DNA from: Jaenimonas drosophilae
Lineage: Eukaryota; Euglenozoa; Kinetoplastea; Trypanosomatida; Trypanosomatidae
Direction: 5' to 3'
Length of the DNA: 64,000 nt
Assembly: GCA_030849065.1 (NCBI GenBank)
Contig: JASAON010001652.1
Coordinates: 62,001-126,000 of the forward strand
The notes beneath the pieces are model-generated. The model made no database searches and was not told the DNA's origin. It saw only the letters and a program-made list of their open reading frames with translations. A program made the translations under genes and the position numbers. Below, in pieces: positions 1 through 10,475 of this stretch; within the stretch, counting starts at the first letter, position 1, and the number at the start of each line of letters is the position of its first letter.

Positions 1-931
1 TTTCATTTGGATCAACTGGCAGCGAGCTATCCATGAATACCTCCATTGCGCGTGCTCCAGCTGTAATGCTGCCGAGACTATGCATCACACCCTTGGGCTC
101 TCCGGTGGTGCCGCTCGTGTACATGATGAGCGCGATGGCATCGTTGTCAGTGGGGACCTCAATGTGAGCTTTGCTGTTGCGACCCAACTCAGAAACCTCC
201 GTCCATGAAATAACACGAGCTCCGTCAAACAGAGCCTTGCAGTCGATGTCGGCTGGGAGGTCATCCAAGTAAATAATCGTGCACGGGGGGATGCTTCCAC
301 TGGCCATACCACGAAGAAGGTTAGGAGCACTACGCCCATTGCAGATGATGGCCTGGCATTCCGTCTCACGAAGAGCATAGAAGAGGGCCTCCTCGCCAAG
401 GTTGGCGTACACCGTGGAGGCCACCAAGTGCCGCATCCAAATGGCATAGATGGTGGAGAGCCACTCCCACCGTGTTTCCTCGTAAATGGAAATGTTGGAG
501 CCGTCAGGCAGTCCTAGCTCACCCAAACCTCGGGCAAACATCTCAATGCGCTCCCATAACTCACCAAGACGGATCGTTTGAGTTTCCTTCAAATAAGTCA
601 CCTCAAGGGTTCGCTGTACGCCTTCTACATACTCCATAGCACGTTTCTCAACTGGTCGGTAAGCAATGCGGGGGCAATCGTGGTATCGCTGGCACATGGC
701 GTAGAAGCGCTGAACGCAGTTTGGCATTTCCTTCACCTCCGCCAACATGTGCTGGTGAGCTTCCTCGGAAGCTAGGCGTGCATTGCGATAGACCTGGGTA
801 CTTTTGGTTGTCTCTGTGCCAGGGACGCCGATGCTGTTGGGCCCATAGGTTCGGAATGCCTGAATGATGTCGCTTGGAATCGTGCTGCTGGTGTTGCGAG
901 CATCCAAGAGTGAAGCAACGCAACCGCCCAT
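1..931 (-). CDS. ACS: Long-chain fatty acyl-CoA synthetase, copy A (3' end outside window)
   Basis: This is the N-terminal 310 codons of an AMP-forming acyl-CoA synthetase, which activates long-chain fatty acids to acyl-CoA; the rest lies beyond position 1. The reading frame starts at an ATG at 931 and encodes MGGCV, the same N-terminus as the two full-length copies at 3679-5796 and 7900-10002. It keeps the family block ending in the ATP-binding P-loop-like motif YTSGTTGEPKGVMHS near residue 275. The MGGC start fits N-myristoylation at Gly2 and palmitoylation at Cys4, which would anchor the enzyme to a membrane; that is inference. A pyrimidine tract with AG at 969-970 is a likely trans-splice acceptor. 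It differs clearly from the other two copies, so the array is not a recent duplication. Chain-length preference cannot be judged. Confidence 0.93.
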   Translation of the reverse strand, partial: MGGCVASLLDARNTSSTIPSDIIQAFRTYGPNSIGVPGTETTKSTQVYRNARLASEEAHQHMLAEVKEMPNCVQRFYAMCQRYHDCPRIAYRPVEKRAMEYVEGVQRTLEVTYLKETQTIRLGELWERIEMFARGLGELGLPDGSNISIYEETRWEWLSTIYAIWMRHLVASTVYANLGEEALFYALRETECQAIICNGRSAPNLLRGMASGSIPPCTIIYLDDLPADIDCKALFDGARVISWTEVSELGRNSKAHIEVPTDNDAIALIMYTSGTTGEPKGVMHSLGSITAGARAMEVFMDSSLPVDPNE

Positions 932-1928
932 GATGCACACGTAACGAGGAGAGAAAAGGTACGGAGAGCTGGGAGAAATCAAACAGTTGTAAGTAATGAA
1001 TCCCTGGAAAGGCCGTTCTTCTCTGGATGCCTGATGTTATGGGAGCAGTTCCAAAGGACTGAGTGGAGGAATGACGAGCACAAAAATAATTGTGGAGTTA
1101 CGATTCCCTGCTGGTTACTGAGTAGTCTTCAGTGTGCAAGAAATGTATCGTCTGGTACTAGAAAATGAAATTTCCTTGGTGATGAGTTTGGGGATTGATG
1201 GTTATGCGCTGAGCGAGTCTATGACTTATGGAGTACAGAATCACACGTGCTCACTTGAGTTACGCCAAAGCACAAGATGCTGAGGGAGTGTAGCTCAAAT
1301 GACTGAAGATGACAACAAAATGGGGTCAAACCAGAAGGGTTGAAAGTGTCAGTTTGGAAACACTCACCGCTCTCACCAAAATCGGCAGCATGAAAGTTTA
1401 TATTCGTTGATGGCGTGAGGAATATGGCAATCACATGGCCGCAAGAACAGAAATGGTATTGGGGAAACAAAAAAAATGTGCTTTGTGTAAACAGTGCTGC
1501 GTCAGCGTCACCCCCTGGTGATGCGATGATATTATGAGGCACACCATTTTTTTTTATGTATACTTGTCTGTCAGACCCACGTCGGGCCGACACTCAAGAT
1601 GATGTGAACGTCAAAGGACTGCTACGAAGGTGGGGAAGATGGCCGGCAAAAAGACGCTATGTGTGGGGTGGATGGAAGAATCACCTAGCCGTGGTGGATG
1701 GCGATTTCATGAAGAATTTCATACACGCACGCAACGAAGAAAAAAAAAGAAACAAAACCACACTTCAATCCCCCCTCTTTGTACAGAATACCACCGATTG
1801 AGTGGTGGCAGAGAACACCAGTCTCGAAGACAAACGCATCGACACACACACACAGAAGACACCCTGACTCCAACCAACCTGTGTGACTGGCCATGGACGG
1901 ACCGCGCCTATAAGTGGCTTCCGCACTG
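932..1928. other. Intergenic region between threonine aldolase and ACS copy A
   Basis: About 1 kb with no supportable gene. On the minus (transcribed) strand it holds T-rich and pyrimidine-rich stretches (around 1739-1760), a short CA/TG run near 1843-1856 and an A/T homopolymer near 1549-1557. It should contain the 3' UTR of the aldolase and the 5' splice-acceptor region of ACS copy A. Open frames here begin at non-ATG codons or have no coding character. Confidence 0.7.
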
Positions 1929-2975
1929 TTATACGTTCACCACCAACGATTCAACAAACTTCACAAACTCACGACACTCATCTTCCTTGGTGGCCCAGCT
2001 CGTGCATACACGTGTGACAGTGTTGTTTGCATCTGCTGGCTCAACGGAAAGGATTTTGAAGCGTGCAGAAACAGCCTTCAACAGATCATTCGGAAACACA
2101 GGGAACAGTTGGTTGGTGAAGGAAGGTGGTCCAGAGAACTTTATGCCACAACCTTCCAACCCTTCACGGCAAATTGTTGCCATGCTATTTGCGTGGCGGG
2201 CAAGTCGAAAAAATAGGTCATCTTGGAACAGCTGCTCAAATTGAATACCAAGAAGCCACCCTTTTGCAAGAAGAACGCCGCGGTGTTTGATTGAGTGACG
2301 AAAAAGCAATTGTTTCATGTCTGGATTGAGGATGACAATGGCTTCACCAAGCAGCGCACCATTCTTCGTTCCACCAATGTAGAACACATCCACCAGCTCC
2401 GCGATGTCAGCCATCGTGAGATCATTGTCACAGCTGGTCAGAGCAGATCCAAGGCGGGCTCCATCCATCATCAGGTACAGATTGTGAGAACGGCAGTAGG
2501 CAGAGAGCTCCTGAAGCTCCTGCTTCTTGTAGATGGTTCCAATTTCAGTGGAGTTGGAGATGTATACCATCTTGGGTAGTACCATGTGCACTGAAATGTG
2601 CTCTGCCACCACGCGCTCCACGTCCGCGGGACGCACCTTACCATCATCAGAGTGGAAGGTCAGCACCTTGTGGCCCGTGGCCTCAATGGCGCCAGTTTCG
2701 TGTACGGCAATATGGCCTGTATGAGGGCAAATGACAGCTTCCCATGGACGCAGCACCGTGGAGAGGATGACCATATTTGTCTGTGTTCCTCCAACCAGGT
2801 AGTGAATCTGGGCATCGTTGTTGCGGATGACCTTGCGAATCAGTGCTGTGGCATGCTCACAGTGGCGATCCAGACCATAGCCCCCATTCTGTTCCACACC
2901 GGTGGCGCACTTGGTTATTGCAGTTAGGATGGAGGGGTGAGCTCCCTCACTATAATCAGTTCCCAAACTGTACAT
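1929..2975 (-). CDS. L-threonine aldolase (PLP-dependent)
   Basis: A 348-residue PLP enzyme that splits L-threonine (or allo-threonine) into glycine and acetaldehyde. The fold-type I features are present: YGLDRHCEHA near the N-terminus, DGARLG at about residues 171-176, and the PLP lysine in GGTKNG at about residue 204. The frame is open upstream to 3068, but that codon is TTG, and a pyrimidine tract plus AG at 3037-3038 falls inside the extension. The first ATG after this acceptor is at 2975, encoding MYSLGTDYSEGAHPS, so I start there. It is transcribed after ACS copy B and before copy A. In trypanosomatids this enzyme can feed acetate and glycine production; the link to the flanking acyl-CoA synthetases is positional only. 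Confidence 0.92.
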   Translation of the reverse strand: MYSLGTDYSEGAHPSILTAITKCATGVEQNGGYGLDRHCEHATALIRKVIRNNDAQIHYLVGGTQTNMVILSTVLRPWEAVICPHTGHIAVHETGAIEATGHKVLTFHSDDGKVRPADVERVVAEHISVHMVLPKMVYISNSTEIGTIYKKQELQELSAYCRSHNLYLMMDGARLGSALTSCDNDLTMADIAELVDVFYIGGTKNGALLGEAIVILNPDMKQLLFRHSIKHRGVLLAKGWLLGIQFEQLFQDDLFFRLARHANSMATICREGLEGCGIKFSGPPSFTNQLFPVFPNDLLKAVSARFKILSVEPADANNTVTRVCTSWATKEDECREFVKFVESLVVNV

Positions 2976-3678
2976 TGTGGATAGGCAGGGCGGAGTCACG
3001 GGTGCCTGTATGCTGGACGCAATGCTGTGAGTAATCCTGAAGAAACACAAATTCTTCTTAAAAACCAAAAGAGAAGATTCACGAGCAACGGATTGTTGGT
3101 GTTAGTTCGTACAGACATGAACACAGATGGATAGGAAGCAGTGAGAGGCAGGCGCTACGGCCTGGTTATCATGACCTTCATAGTCACTATATGAACCGCA
3201 TTCGCGTGTCTTTGCTCCTCTTCAGTTGGCGAACTGTCAAGCTCGTCAAACGCAGCGAATGCCCGTAGTTGTCTCTCGGTGGAGGTGGGGGAATGTGGAT
3301 CTGTGGAGAGCCAAAATAGGATGCATGCGCCATAAATCATGGTGACGCCGAGGGGCAAACGACAAAGTGTAGGTGGACACCCCTCTTTTCCATGGCTTCC
3401 AAGTGAGGAAACAAAAAGAAACAACAAAAAACAACCAGCGGACCAGAATACAAGCAGGAGCTGCTATGTGCTCAACCTCTTGGGCGTTTTCGTGAAACCA
3501 CAACGCGGATTTCCACGGCACTCATGCTGCACTAAAGGTGAAGCACGGAGGGAGTTTTGACACTTCCCATTACGCCGGCATACGGTGGGAAGAAGAGACA
3601 ACGTGAGAAACCCCAACAACATTTCCGTACCCACGGATGGGCAACACAGTAGAGATCTCAAACGGTCAAACTACTCCA
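2976..3678. other. Intergenic region between ACS copy B and threonine aldolase
   Basis: About 700 bases. The minus strand has a strong T/pyrimidine tract around 3405-3440 and the aldolase acceptor at 3037-3060. A short minus-strand frame from an ATG at 3340 (61 residues, one hydrophobic stretch) is present but has a competing upstream ATG and no other support. Confidence 0.6.
3037..3060 (-). promoter_or_regulatory. Likely trans-splice acceptor of threonine aldolase
   Basis: Reading the minus strand, a T-rich tract ends in TTCTTCAG at 3037. The first ATG downstream is the aldolase start at 2975. The site lies inside the frame that would otherwise extend to a TTG at 3068, so it decides the start. 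Confidence 0.6.
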
Positions 3679-5796
3679 CTACTCCTGGAAGATGTCTTCA
3701 ATGAGGGCTCGATAGTGCTCCTCCACCTTTGTGCGTCGAAGCTTCATGGTGGGAGTCACCAAACCATTCTCTGGTGTCCACAAATCGTCTAGCACGCGCA
3801 CCTTCTTCACGAGTTCAAACGACTGACGTCCTGCCTTCTTCGCTGTGGCAGCAAAAGCAGCAGCTGCAGCAGCAAGAAAATCAGGATGGGACAGTATCTC
3901 CGGGTAGTCACCAGCGATCTTGTGTTCCTTTGCAAAAGTCATTGCACGTCCCTCGTCTGTGAGAATGAGGGCACCAATGAAGGGACGATCGGGATGAACC
4001 AACACACAGACGCCGTTCACGGCGCTGAGAGCGCACTGAGAGTACACCGCCTCCAACGTTTCCAGCGCAATGTACTCACCAAGACAGTTCTTGGCAAGGG
4101 CCTTGATACGGCCAACAATGCGCACCTTGCCTTCTGGCGTGATGGCGCCAATGTCTCCAGTGTGGAACCAGCCCTCACTGTCCAGGGCCTGCGCTGTGAG
4201 CTCAGGCTGGCGGTAGTAGCCCTTGAAGAGGAAGGGTCCACGGAGGCAGATCTCACCACGGGGCTCAGGAGAGTCGGTGTGCTTGTACTCCTCCGTGTCA
4301 AAGAGTCGCATCTCAGCGGAAATCAGCAACTGTCCGGCGCACTGCGGCTCCAAGTCACCGATACGCTGTGTAGTGCCACAGCAAACGGTCTCAGTCAAAC
4401 CCCATCCTTGAATAAGTAGTGGACCGCCACAGACAACGTTGATGAACTCCTGGGTAGAGGAGGAAAGAGGACCACCTCCCGACAGCATTCCATAGATATT
4501 GCCACCCAGAACCGCGCGGGCAGCACTGAAGACCTTCTCATTCCAGTAGGGCGTTTCCTGACCTGCCTGAAGAGCATCAAGGCGCGATTGGTATGCCTTA
4601 TCAAAGATCTGCCGCTTGAAGGAACCTGGGGGAGGGAGTTTCGCCTCCACAGCCTTCTTGATGGTATCGAAGATTCGTGGAACGGCAATGATAAAGCGGG
4701 GCTTGTACTCGCGGAGATCGCCGTGGGGGATGGCGAAGTTGTCTGTGAGGGTGCGAGGGTTGCCGAAGCCCACCAAGGTACCCCGAGACACAAAAATATT
4801 AGTAAGGGCGAACTCCAAAATGTGCGCCAAGGGAAGATAGGCACAGTAAATCTCCCTGCCGCCGTCTTCATTGGGTCGATATAAATCAATGAGACGATGA
4901 TTCAAGGCACGAATACCAGCCGCCACACTTCCATGACTATGCATCACACCCTTTGGGTCTCCAGTGGTGCCACTCGTGTACATGATGAGGGCAATGGCAT
5001 CGTTGTCGGTTGGCATCTGAATAGGATACTGCTCCACAACCTCAGGAGCGTTGCCTCGAGCCACAACATCCTTCCAGGAAACCACTCGATGACTGCCGGC
5101 ATCAAAACCTGCAGGAAGGTCATCCAGATAGATGATGATTGGATGAAGATCATTTGTATCCAACAGCTGAACGAGTTGCGTCAGGGTTCTGCCGTTGCAA
5201 ACAATAGCCTCGGAATTCGTCTCACCAAGGGCATAGGCCAGGGCGTCTTCACCGAGGTTGGCATAGACGGTGGAGCTCACCATGTTTTGAGACCAGATGC
5301 CATACATCGTCACCATCCACTCCCAGCGAGTGTCTTCGTAAATGGAGATGTTGGCATTGTCACCAAGACCCAGCGCACGGAAACCACGGCCAAGGGCTGT
5401 TAGTGTGGTCCATACCTCAGCGTAGCTGATTGTCTTGTACGAGGAGCAGTGATAGAACTCCAGTGTCTTTTCGCGTCCCTTGGAATCCACCGTCACGCGC
5501 TTCTCCACACGCTCAATGATTCGGTATCCAAATGCAGGCTCGTCAGGAGTTTCAGAGCACCGGGACCGCACGACGTGGGGCCAGTTCTCTCCGTGATAGT
5601 AATCATGAGTGTCCTTCCGATGCTGGGCATCTGTCGTGTTGGAGATACGGTAAATGGGTGAGCTGTTATCCTGCTCCGTGCCTTCCACAGGAACTGCCTC
5701 TACACCATATGGACGGTACTCACCAGAAATGATTTTGTGGCTCTGCACGCTCCCGGCATTCCTCTGATTCATAATGGTTGACACACAGCCACCCAT
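3679..5796 (-). CDS. ACS: Long-chain fatty acyl-CoA synthetase, copy B
   Basis: A complete 705-residue AMP-forming acyl-CoA synthetase, the usual length for the trypanosomatid family. The adenylate-forming motif MYTSGTTGDPKGVMHS is at about residues 269-284. Further conserved blocks are GWGLTETVCCGT, the GWFHTGDIG hinge motif with its ATP-ribose Asp, and GRIKALAKNCLGEYI carrying the C-terminal catalytic lysine region. The start is an ATG at 5796 and the protein begins MGGCVSTIMNQ, again a myristoylation/palmitoylation-type N-terminus with no signal peptide. The stop is TAG, which shows that TAG is a normal terminator here. It lies between copy C and the threonine aldolase on the minus strand. 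T. brucei has four such enzymes with different chain-length preferences; which one this matches cannot be read from sequence alone. Confidence 0.96.
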   Translation of the reverse strand: MGGCVSTIMNQRNAGSVQSHKIISGEYRPYGVEAVPVEGTEQDNSSPIYRISNTTDAQHRKDTHDYYHGENWPHVVRSRCSETPDEPAFGYRIIERVEKRVTVDSKGREKTLEFYHCSSYKTISYAEVWTTLTALGRGFRALGLGDNANISIYEDTRWEWMVTMYGIWSQNMVSSTVYANLGEDALAYALGETNSEAIVCNGRTLTQLVQLLDTNDLHPIIIYLDDLPAGFDAGSHRVVSWKDVVARGNAPEVVEQYPIQMPTDNDAIALIMYTSGTTGDPKGVMHSHGSVAAGIRALNHRLIDLYRPNEDGGREIYCAYLPLAHILEFALTNIFVSRGTLVGFGNPRTLTDNFAIPHGDLREYKPRFIIAVPRIFDTIKKAVEAKLPPPGSFKRQIFDKAYQSRLDALQAGQETPYWNEKVFSAARAVLGGNIYGMLSGGGPLSSSTQEFINVVCGGPLLIQGWGLTETVCCGTTQRIGDLEPQCAGQLLISAEMRLFDTEEYKHTDSPEPRGEICLRGPFLFKGYYRQPELTAQALDSEGWFHTGDIGAITPEGKVRIVGRIKALAKNCLGEYIALETLEAVYSQCALSAVNGVCVLVHPDRPFIGALILTDEGRAMTFAKEHKIAGDYPEILSHPDFLAAAAAAFAATAKKAGRQSFELVKKVRVLDDLWTPENGLVTPTMKLRRTKVEEHYRALIEDIFQE

Positions 5797-7899
5797 CTTG
5801 ACAAATTCTAGCTTTTAGGGGAAGGCTGAGAAATAGAAACTAGTATTCGTGTCTGCAGGCTGGAATTAGCTTGCGAAGTGTATGAGCTGGCCCTGCGTTT
5901 GCTTCTCGAGTATCAGAAAAAAACGAGAGCTGTGGGAGAATGCCTTCGTTTACACAGAGAAAAATAGCTGTCTTTGCGATGCTAGGGCTAGATAAACACA
6001 CCTGGTCACTGTATGGGGTGAAAAATCTGAAGCAACGCAGACAAAAGAGCCACAGCTCGAGGTCTTAGGCTTATGCAGTAGGGGAGCCTCTACTGATGGA
6101 CAACGATATCTGTGGGTGTCAGAAAGCGTATTGGAGAGGTACGCTTTCAACGTCTCTACTTCGCTTCGGCGCTGAGCAAACGACACCGTTATTCAGCGTG
6201 TGAATGCACGGTGTTCCAGTCTGTCCAAGTGCTATACGACGCAGATGGACGAGGAAGAGGGCAGCACTGCTAGCAAACGTCACGAATGATGGAAGGAGGA
6301 GCTGGAGGGATCTCAGACAGCTATCGGCACACGATCTGATGACAAAGGTTGGAAGACAAATTTGAAAGAAGAAGAGGGGGGAAATATGGAAGCAGAGAGA
6401 AAGAGGACGGGACGGCATGATTCATGCAACACCCGTCATTGCAAGGACAAGGAACGTGGGTGACTGTAAAAATATGTGGAGGAGAATCACGACGCTGCCT
6501 GGTATGGGTCGTGGGAAGTGATACTGAGGTGGTATACACAAGGAAGCAGCGAGTCTGTTATGTATTGCGGGGTGGTAGAGGGGGGAAGTTCATCAACATA
6601 GATGGAGAGTCCACGCACGCGACACACCTCACTCAGATTCAAACAGATCATCGAAGCATATTCATGGGGGTTCGCAATCAATCTCCTCTGTCCCAGATAC
6701 CGCCTCACCAGTGTGTCTGGACATTGCATGTGTGTACGGGCATCAATGCCCATCACGCCCCCCGTTCGTCGCACAAAAAAGCAAGCCCAAAGAAAAAGAA
6801 GAAAACAAGCGAAGTGATGGGCAGAGGCACCGAACGACGACACCAGCGCCGCATCATTGGATTATGTACGATGCTGACGATCGTCATCCATCCATGAGAT
6901 GAGCGGCACAAAGGGCAGAAGGAGTTGATGGAATGGAAAACAAAGCAGCGGCGGATTGGGGAACGCTAACGAACGACACACCTGCCATTTTCTGGCACGG
7001 CAACCCTTGTTTAGAAAGCAAAGCCCAAAAGTGAAAAAAAAAAAGGGTTGCCTGGGACATGTCTATTGCCGTAGAGCCCCACTAAGATATGCTGGTGAAG
7101 AGTGGTTGGAAGTGCTCCACTCGTCGCGGCTCTCACGCACTCAATGCTCCGAGAATCAAGCGGCCATACGCGCCACTATTGACGGTGGAGAAACGTCCGC
7201 AACCCAACCTCCATATCGCGTTTCCTTTTCTTCCCCAACACCCCCAACATTATCCAACAACAGGACGAATGCGGTTTACTTCAGCCGAAACTGAAATCAG
7301 GAAATAATGCCACGAGAGAGAGAGAAGTTCCTCGTTTCAACAGGGTCGTAGCACATACAAGCATCGAACAACACAAACTGTGGAGGGTGAGGAAAAGGGG
7401 AGGGAAGATGCGAGGTTGGAGGAGATCCACCAATGGGGTAGGTAGAAAAATACAACAAAAGAAAAAAAGAAGTCGCACTGGAGGCCAGCGCCGATTACAC
7501 GTCTTTGTTTCTGAAGTGGTTGGTGGAGTGTGATAGAATCAGCCTCAGAGTGGGGTTGGAGAAGAAGGTTTCTGCTTCCAGTGCCAGCCTTGCCCTCCGA
7601 GGCTACGAGGTGAAGAACAAATGGACGTCCACCAATCTTCACCAACCAGAAGAAGGATGAATGTTCGTCATTTCCTGTATCAAACGGAAATCCACAAGAA
7701 AAAAACAGGATGAATTCGTAAGTGTGTTGTATCACCATCGAAGGATGGATGGGCGGACGTCTACTACCTCACCCTGTGTGTATCCCCTTCTCATTTGGAC
7801 CAACCCCCACCAGCAACGTGCGCCGGTAGGGGTTGGCGAGGTTGTGCGTCGCATCGGTATGTGCGTCATCCTCAAAAATTGGCCCGACTCCTTGAGGAC
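5797..7899. other. Long intergenic region between ACS copies C and B
   Basis: About 2.1 kb, the longest non-coding stretch in the window. The minus strand carries several pyrimidine tracts (around 6360-6400, 7030-7046 and 7445-7475) that could act as splice acceptors or UTR elements. Open frames exist on both strands, but those I checked start at GTG or consist of homopolymer-driven sequence, and none resembles a known protein. Most of it is probably the 3' UTR of copy C plus the 5' region of copy B. Confidence 0.6.
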
Positions 7900-10002
7900 T
7901 TACTCCACGAAGAGTTTGGCGATGATGTCCTTGTAGTGCTTGTCCACTTCGGAGCGGCGCACTTTCAAGGAGGCTGTGACGAGGCCGTTCTCTGGCGTCC
8001 ACTCATCCGCCAAGACACGGACATGACGGAGGCACTCAAAGGGCATCCGACCTTCAGACTTTGCCAGCTCGGACATGGAGCGAGCCACAGCTTGCTGGAA
8101 GGCATCAGTCTCCAGAATAGCGGGCCACTTGCCGGGGAGGCGCTGCTCATTGGCAAAGCGCATGGCCTTGTCCTCATCGGTGAGCACCAGCGCACAAATG
8201 TAGTTTTTGTGGGGGTCAACAAGAACGCAAATGCCGTTTGGCATCACAACGGGGTGAAGGCTATAGAGTGCCTCAAGTGACTCGAGTGCGATGTACTCAC
8301 CAAGTACGTTCTTGGCAAGTGCCTTGACGCGCCCAATGATCTTGAACTCTCCATCCTCAGCGTTTGCCTCCGCCACGTCACCGGTGCGCAGCCATCCATC
8401 CTCCATCATGCACTCCTTGGTGAGCTCAGGCTGGGCGTAGTAGCCCTTGAACATGAAGTTGCCGCGCAAAAGCAGCTCGCCTCGTGGATTAGGCTTGTCC
8501 GTGTGCTTGTACTCCTCCGTGTCCATCAGTCGTGCCTCTACACCCCACAGAAGCTGGCCAGCGAGACAGGGGAGCTCACCAATCTGCTGCACGCACCCGT
8601 TGCACACCGTCTCCGTCATGCCATAACCCTGGGCGACCGGCATGCTCAGAACAACATTGACCCATTCCTGAGTCTTATCGGCAAGTGGAGCACCACCACT
8701 GCAGATGCCACGCATGTTGGGGCCCAACAAGCTACTGGGGAGCTTGAACACCTTCTCGTTCCAGTAGGGAGTGTTCTTGCCTTCACGAAGGGCAGACAGT
8801 TTGCTGTCAAAGGCCGTATCAAAGATGCGGCGCCTGAGGCTGCCCACTGGGGGCAACCGGCTCTCCACAGTCTTCTTGATGGTCTCGAAAATACGCGGGA
8901 CTCCAATCATGAAGAAGGGTTTGTACTCCGTCAAATCACCGTGTGGGCGCGCGAAGTTGTCCATCAGCGTGCGAGGGGAGCCAAAGCACAGTAGGATTCC
9001 ACGAGAGAGCATGATATTCTCGCAGATGAACTCGAAAATGTGGGCGGCGGGGAGGTACGAGACATAGGTCTCTTCCTCCGTCTTGCCGAGGCATTCCGTA
9101 AGACGTGTGTCCAAGCCACGAGCACCTTGAGTGAGTGCGCCGATGGAGTGAATCACACCCTTTGGGTTTCCGGTGGTACCGCTAGTGTACATCACGAGCA
9201 CTTCCAAATCGTTGTTGTCGGTGACGGTGTACGGAACGGTGTCCCCCACCTTCTGCCCGTGCTCAAGGACCTCGTGCCAGGAGAGCACACGATGGCTACC
9301 AGCATTCACTCCAGCGGGGAGCTCATCCAAATAGATGATCGTCGTCTCCTTGAGTGCATCATCGCTCGCGTCCATCATCTGAAGAATTTTCTCTACATTC
9401 TTTCCGTTGCAGATGAGCGCACCACACTCAGCCTCCTTGAGAGCGTAAATGAGGGCGTCCTGACCTAAGTTTGCGTAAACCGTAACACCAACCATCTCTT
9501 GGGTCCAGAGGCCCATCATGCTGGTGAACCACTCCCAGCGCGTCTCTTCATAGAGTCCAACCTTGCTTCCCTTGCCAAGACCGCAGAGGCTGACGAGACC
9601 ACGTCCAAAGCTAGTCAAGAGACCCCAGAATTCAGCGTACGAGACGTACGTAGGGTCCTCGAGGTGCACGAACTCCCACTGCTTCTCCCGATCGCCTTCC
9701 TTGCGCACTTCAGTCGTGATCTTGGCCACCTTGCGGTATGCAATGGCTCGCTTCTCCCCACGCTCCCTGCAGTTCTTTTCCAAGTTCTGCAAGAGGTTGC
9801 TCTCGTAGTACCAGCCAGTCTGGATGCGATTGTGCTCCTCCTGAGTCAAGCTAGCGGCACGGTAGATGCCACTGAAGCGCTCTTCATCATCGGTGAACTT
9901 CACGTTCTGAGTACCGTAAGCCAGTCTCTGGGCATAGCGCTCATCCACCTCGATGGAGTTGTCGTTCTTGCGCTCCATGATCGAAGCTACACAACCGCCC
10001 AT
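7900..10002 (-). CDS. ACS: Long-chain fatty acyl-CoA synthetase, copy C
   Basis: A complete 700-residue AMP-forming acyl-CoA synthetase. It has MYTSGTTGNPKGVIHS at about residues 270-285, the GYGMTETVCNGC block, DGWLRTGDVA and GRVKALAKNVLGEYI. The ATG at 10002 gives MGGCVASIMERK, the same MGGCV start as copies A and B, so all three enzymes share a candidate dual-acylation signal. An AG at the end of a pyrimidine-rich stretch some 20 nt upstream is a plausible trans-splice acceptor. It is the first copy transcribed of the three in this window. Codon use is more GC-rich than in genes near the strand switch. Substrate preference is unknown. Confidence 0.96.
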   Translation of the reverse strand: MGGCVASIMERKNDNSIEVDERYAQRLAYGTQNVKFTDDEERFSGIYRAASLTQEEHNRIQTGWYYESNLLQNLEKNCRERGEKRAIAYRKVAKITTEVRKEGDREKQWEFVHLEDPTYVSYAEFWGLLTSFGRGLVSLCGLGKGSKVGLYEETRWEWFTSMMGLWTQEMVGVTVYANLGQDALIYALKEAECGALICNGKNVEKILQMMDASDDALKETTIIYLDELPAGVNAGSHRVLSWHEVLEHGQKVGDTVPYTVTDNNDLEVLVMYTSGTTGNPKGVIHSIGALTQGARGLDTRLTECLGKTEEETYVSYLPAAHIFEFICENIMLSRGILLCFGSPRTLMDNFARPHGDLTEYKPFFMIGVPRIFETIKKTVESRLPPVGSLRRRIFDTAFDSKLSALREGKNTPYWNEKVFKLPSSLLGPNMRGICSGGAPLADKTQEWVNVVLSMPVAQGYGMTETVCNGCVQQIGELPCLAGQLLWGVEARLMDTEEYKHTDKPNPRGELLLRGNFMFKGYYAQPELTKECMMEDGWLRTGDVAEANAEDGEFKIIGRVKALAKNVLGEYIALESLEALYSLHPVVMPNGICVLVDPHKNYICALVLTDEDKAMRFANEQRLPGKWPAILETDAFQQAVARSMSELAKSEGRMPFECLRHVRVLADEWTPENGLVTASLKVRRSEVDKHYKDIIAKLFVE

Positions 10003-10270
10003 GATTACTCCTTCTCTCTGATGTGTGATGGATTGGTTAGATCGGATAGGATATAGGTGGTTGAGGGAAATGAATATAAATCAGGAGGAGGAGACTTTAG
10101 GAATCAATCCGGCCAGGCTCGCACTGTGTTAGATGCGATGAATGGAGTGGACTGCGAGCGAGGTATTGTGGTCTTAGTAAGAAAAAAAAAGATGATGAGA
10201 GTGATGAAGTTGGGGAGAAAGAAGTATTGAAATCACTTCACTTTGGTAGAAACGCCACACCACTTTCACG

Positions 10271-10468
10271 CTAGTAACCGTAGCTCAAGTTCTTCGCACA
10301 GTAGACTGCGGACAGACGTACAGATGAATAGTGGCAGTTAACATGCTTGTGTGTGCTGCTGTCTTCTTCCTTAAGCTCCGTTTGGTATTGACTTCGTCGA
10401 TGCAACTCCATGCGGATCACGTACGAAATCCCAATGGAAAGAGGGAGGAAACAAAATGAACCGCCCAT
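10271..10468 (-). CDS. Candidate small membrane protein, or exon 2 of a cis-spliced gene
   Basis: A 65-residue frame beginning MGGSFCFLPLSIG from an ATG at 10468, seven bases after an acceptor-like CCCTCAG. The first 18 residues are hydrophobic, followed by a basic-acidic tail (MELHRRSQYQTELKEED). It could be a short trans-spliced gene with a myristoylation-type start. Alternatively, it could be the second exon of a 93-residue protein whose first exon is at 10747-10823; see the intron candidate. I do not recognise the product. It may also be chance sequence in the 5' region of ACS copy C. Confidence 0.35.
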   Translation of the reverse strand: MGGSFCFLPLSIGISYVIRMELHRRSQYQTELKEEDSSTHKHVNCHYSSVRLSAVYCAKNLSYGY

Positions 10469-10475
10469 GAGCGCG

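Noticed and set aside
3158..3340. 61-residue minus-strand frame with a hydrophobic start (MIYGACILFWLSTD)
   Set aside because: An out-of-frame ATG lies between the pyrimidine tract and this start, and nothing supports it as a protein. Treated as UTR.
6119..6418. 99-residue minus-strand frame with an ATG
   Set aside because: Its start is a translated pyrimidine tract (LSLCFHISPLFFF), better explained as a splice-signal region.
7337..7738. 133-residue minus-strand frame with an ATG after ACS copy C
   Set aside because: It lies directly in the expected 3' UTR, is driven by T-rich sequence (FFFSFVVFF) and resembles no protein.
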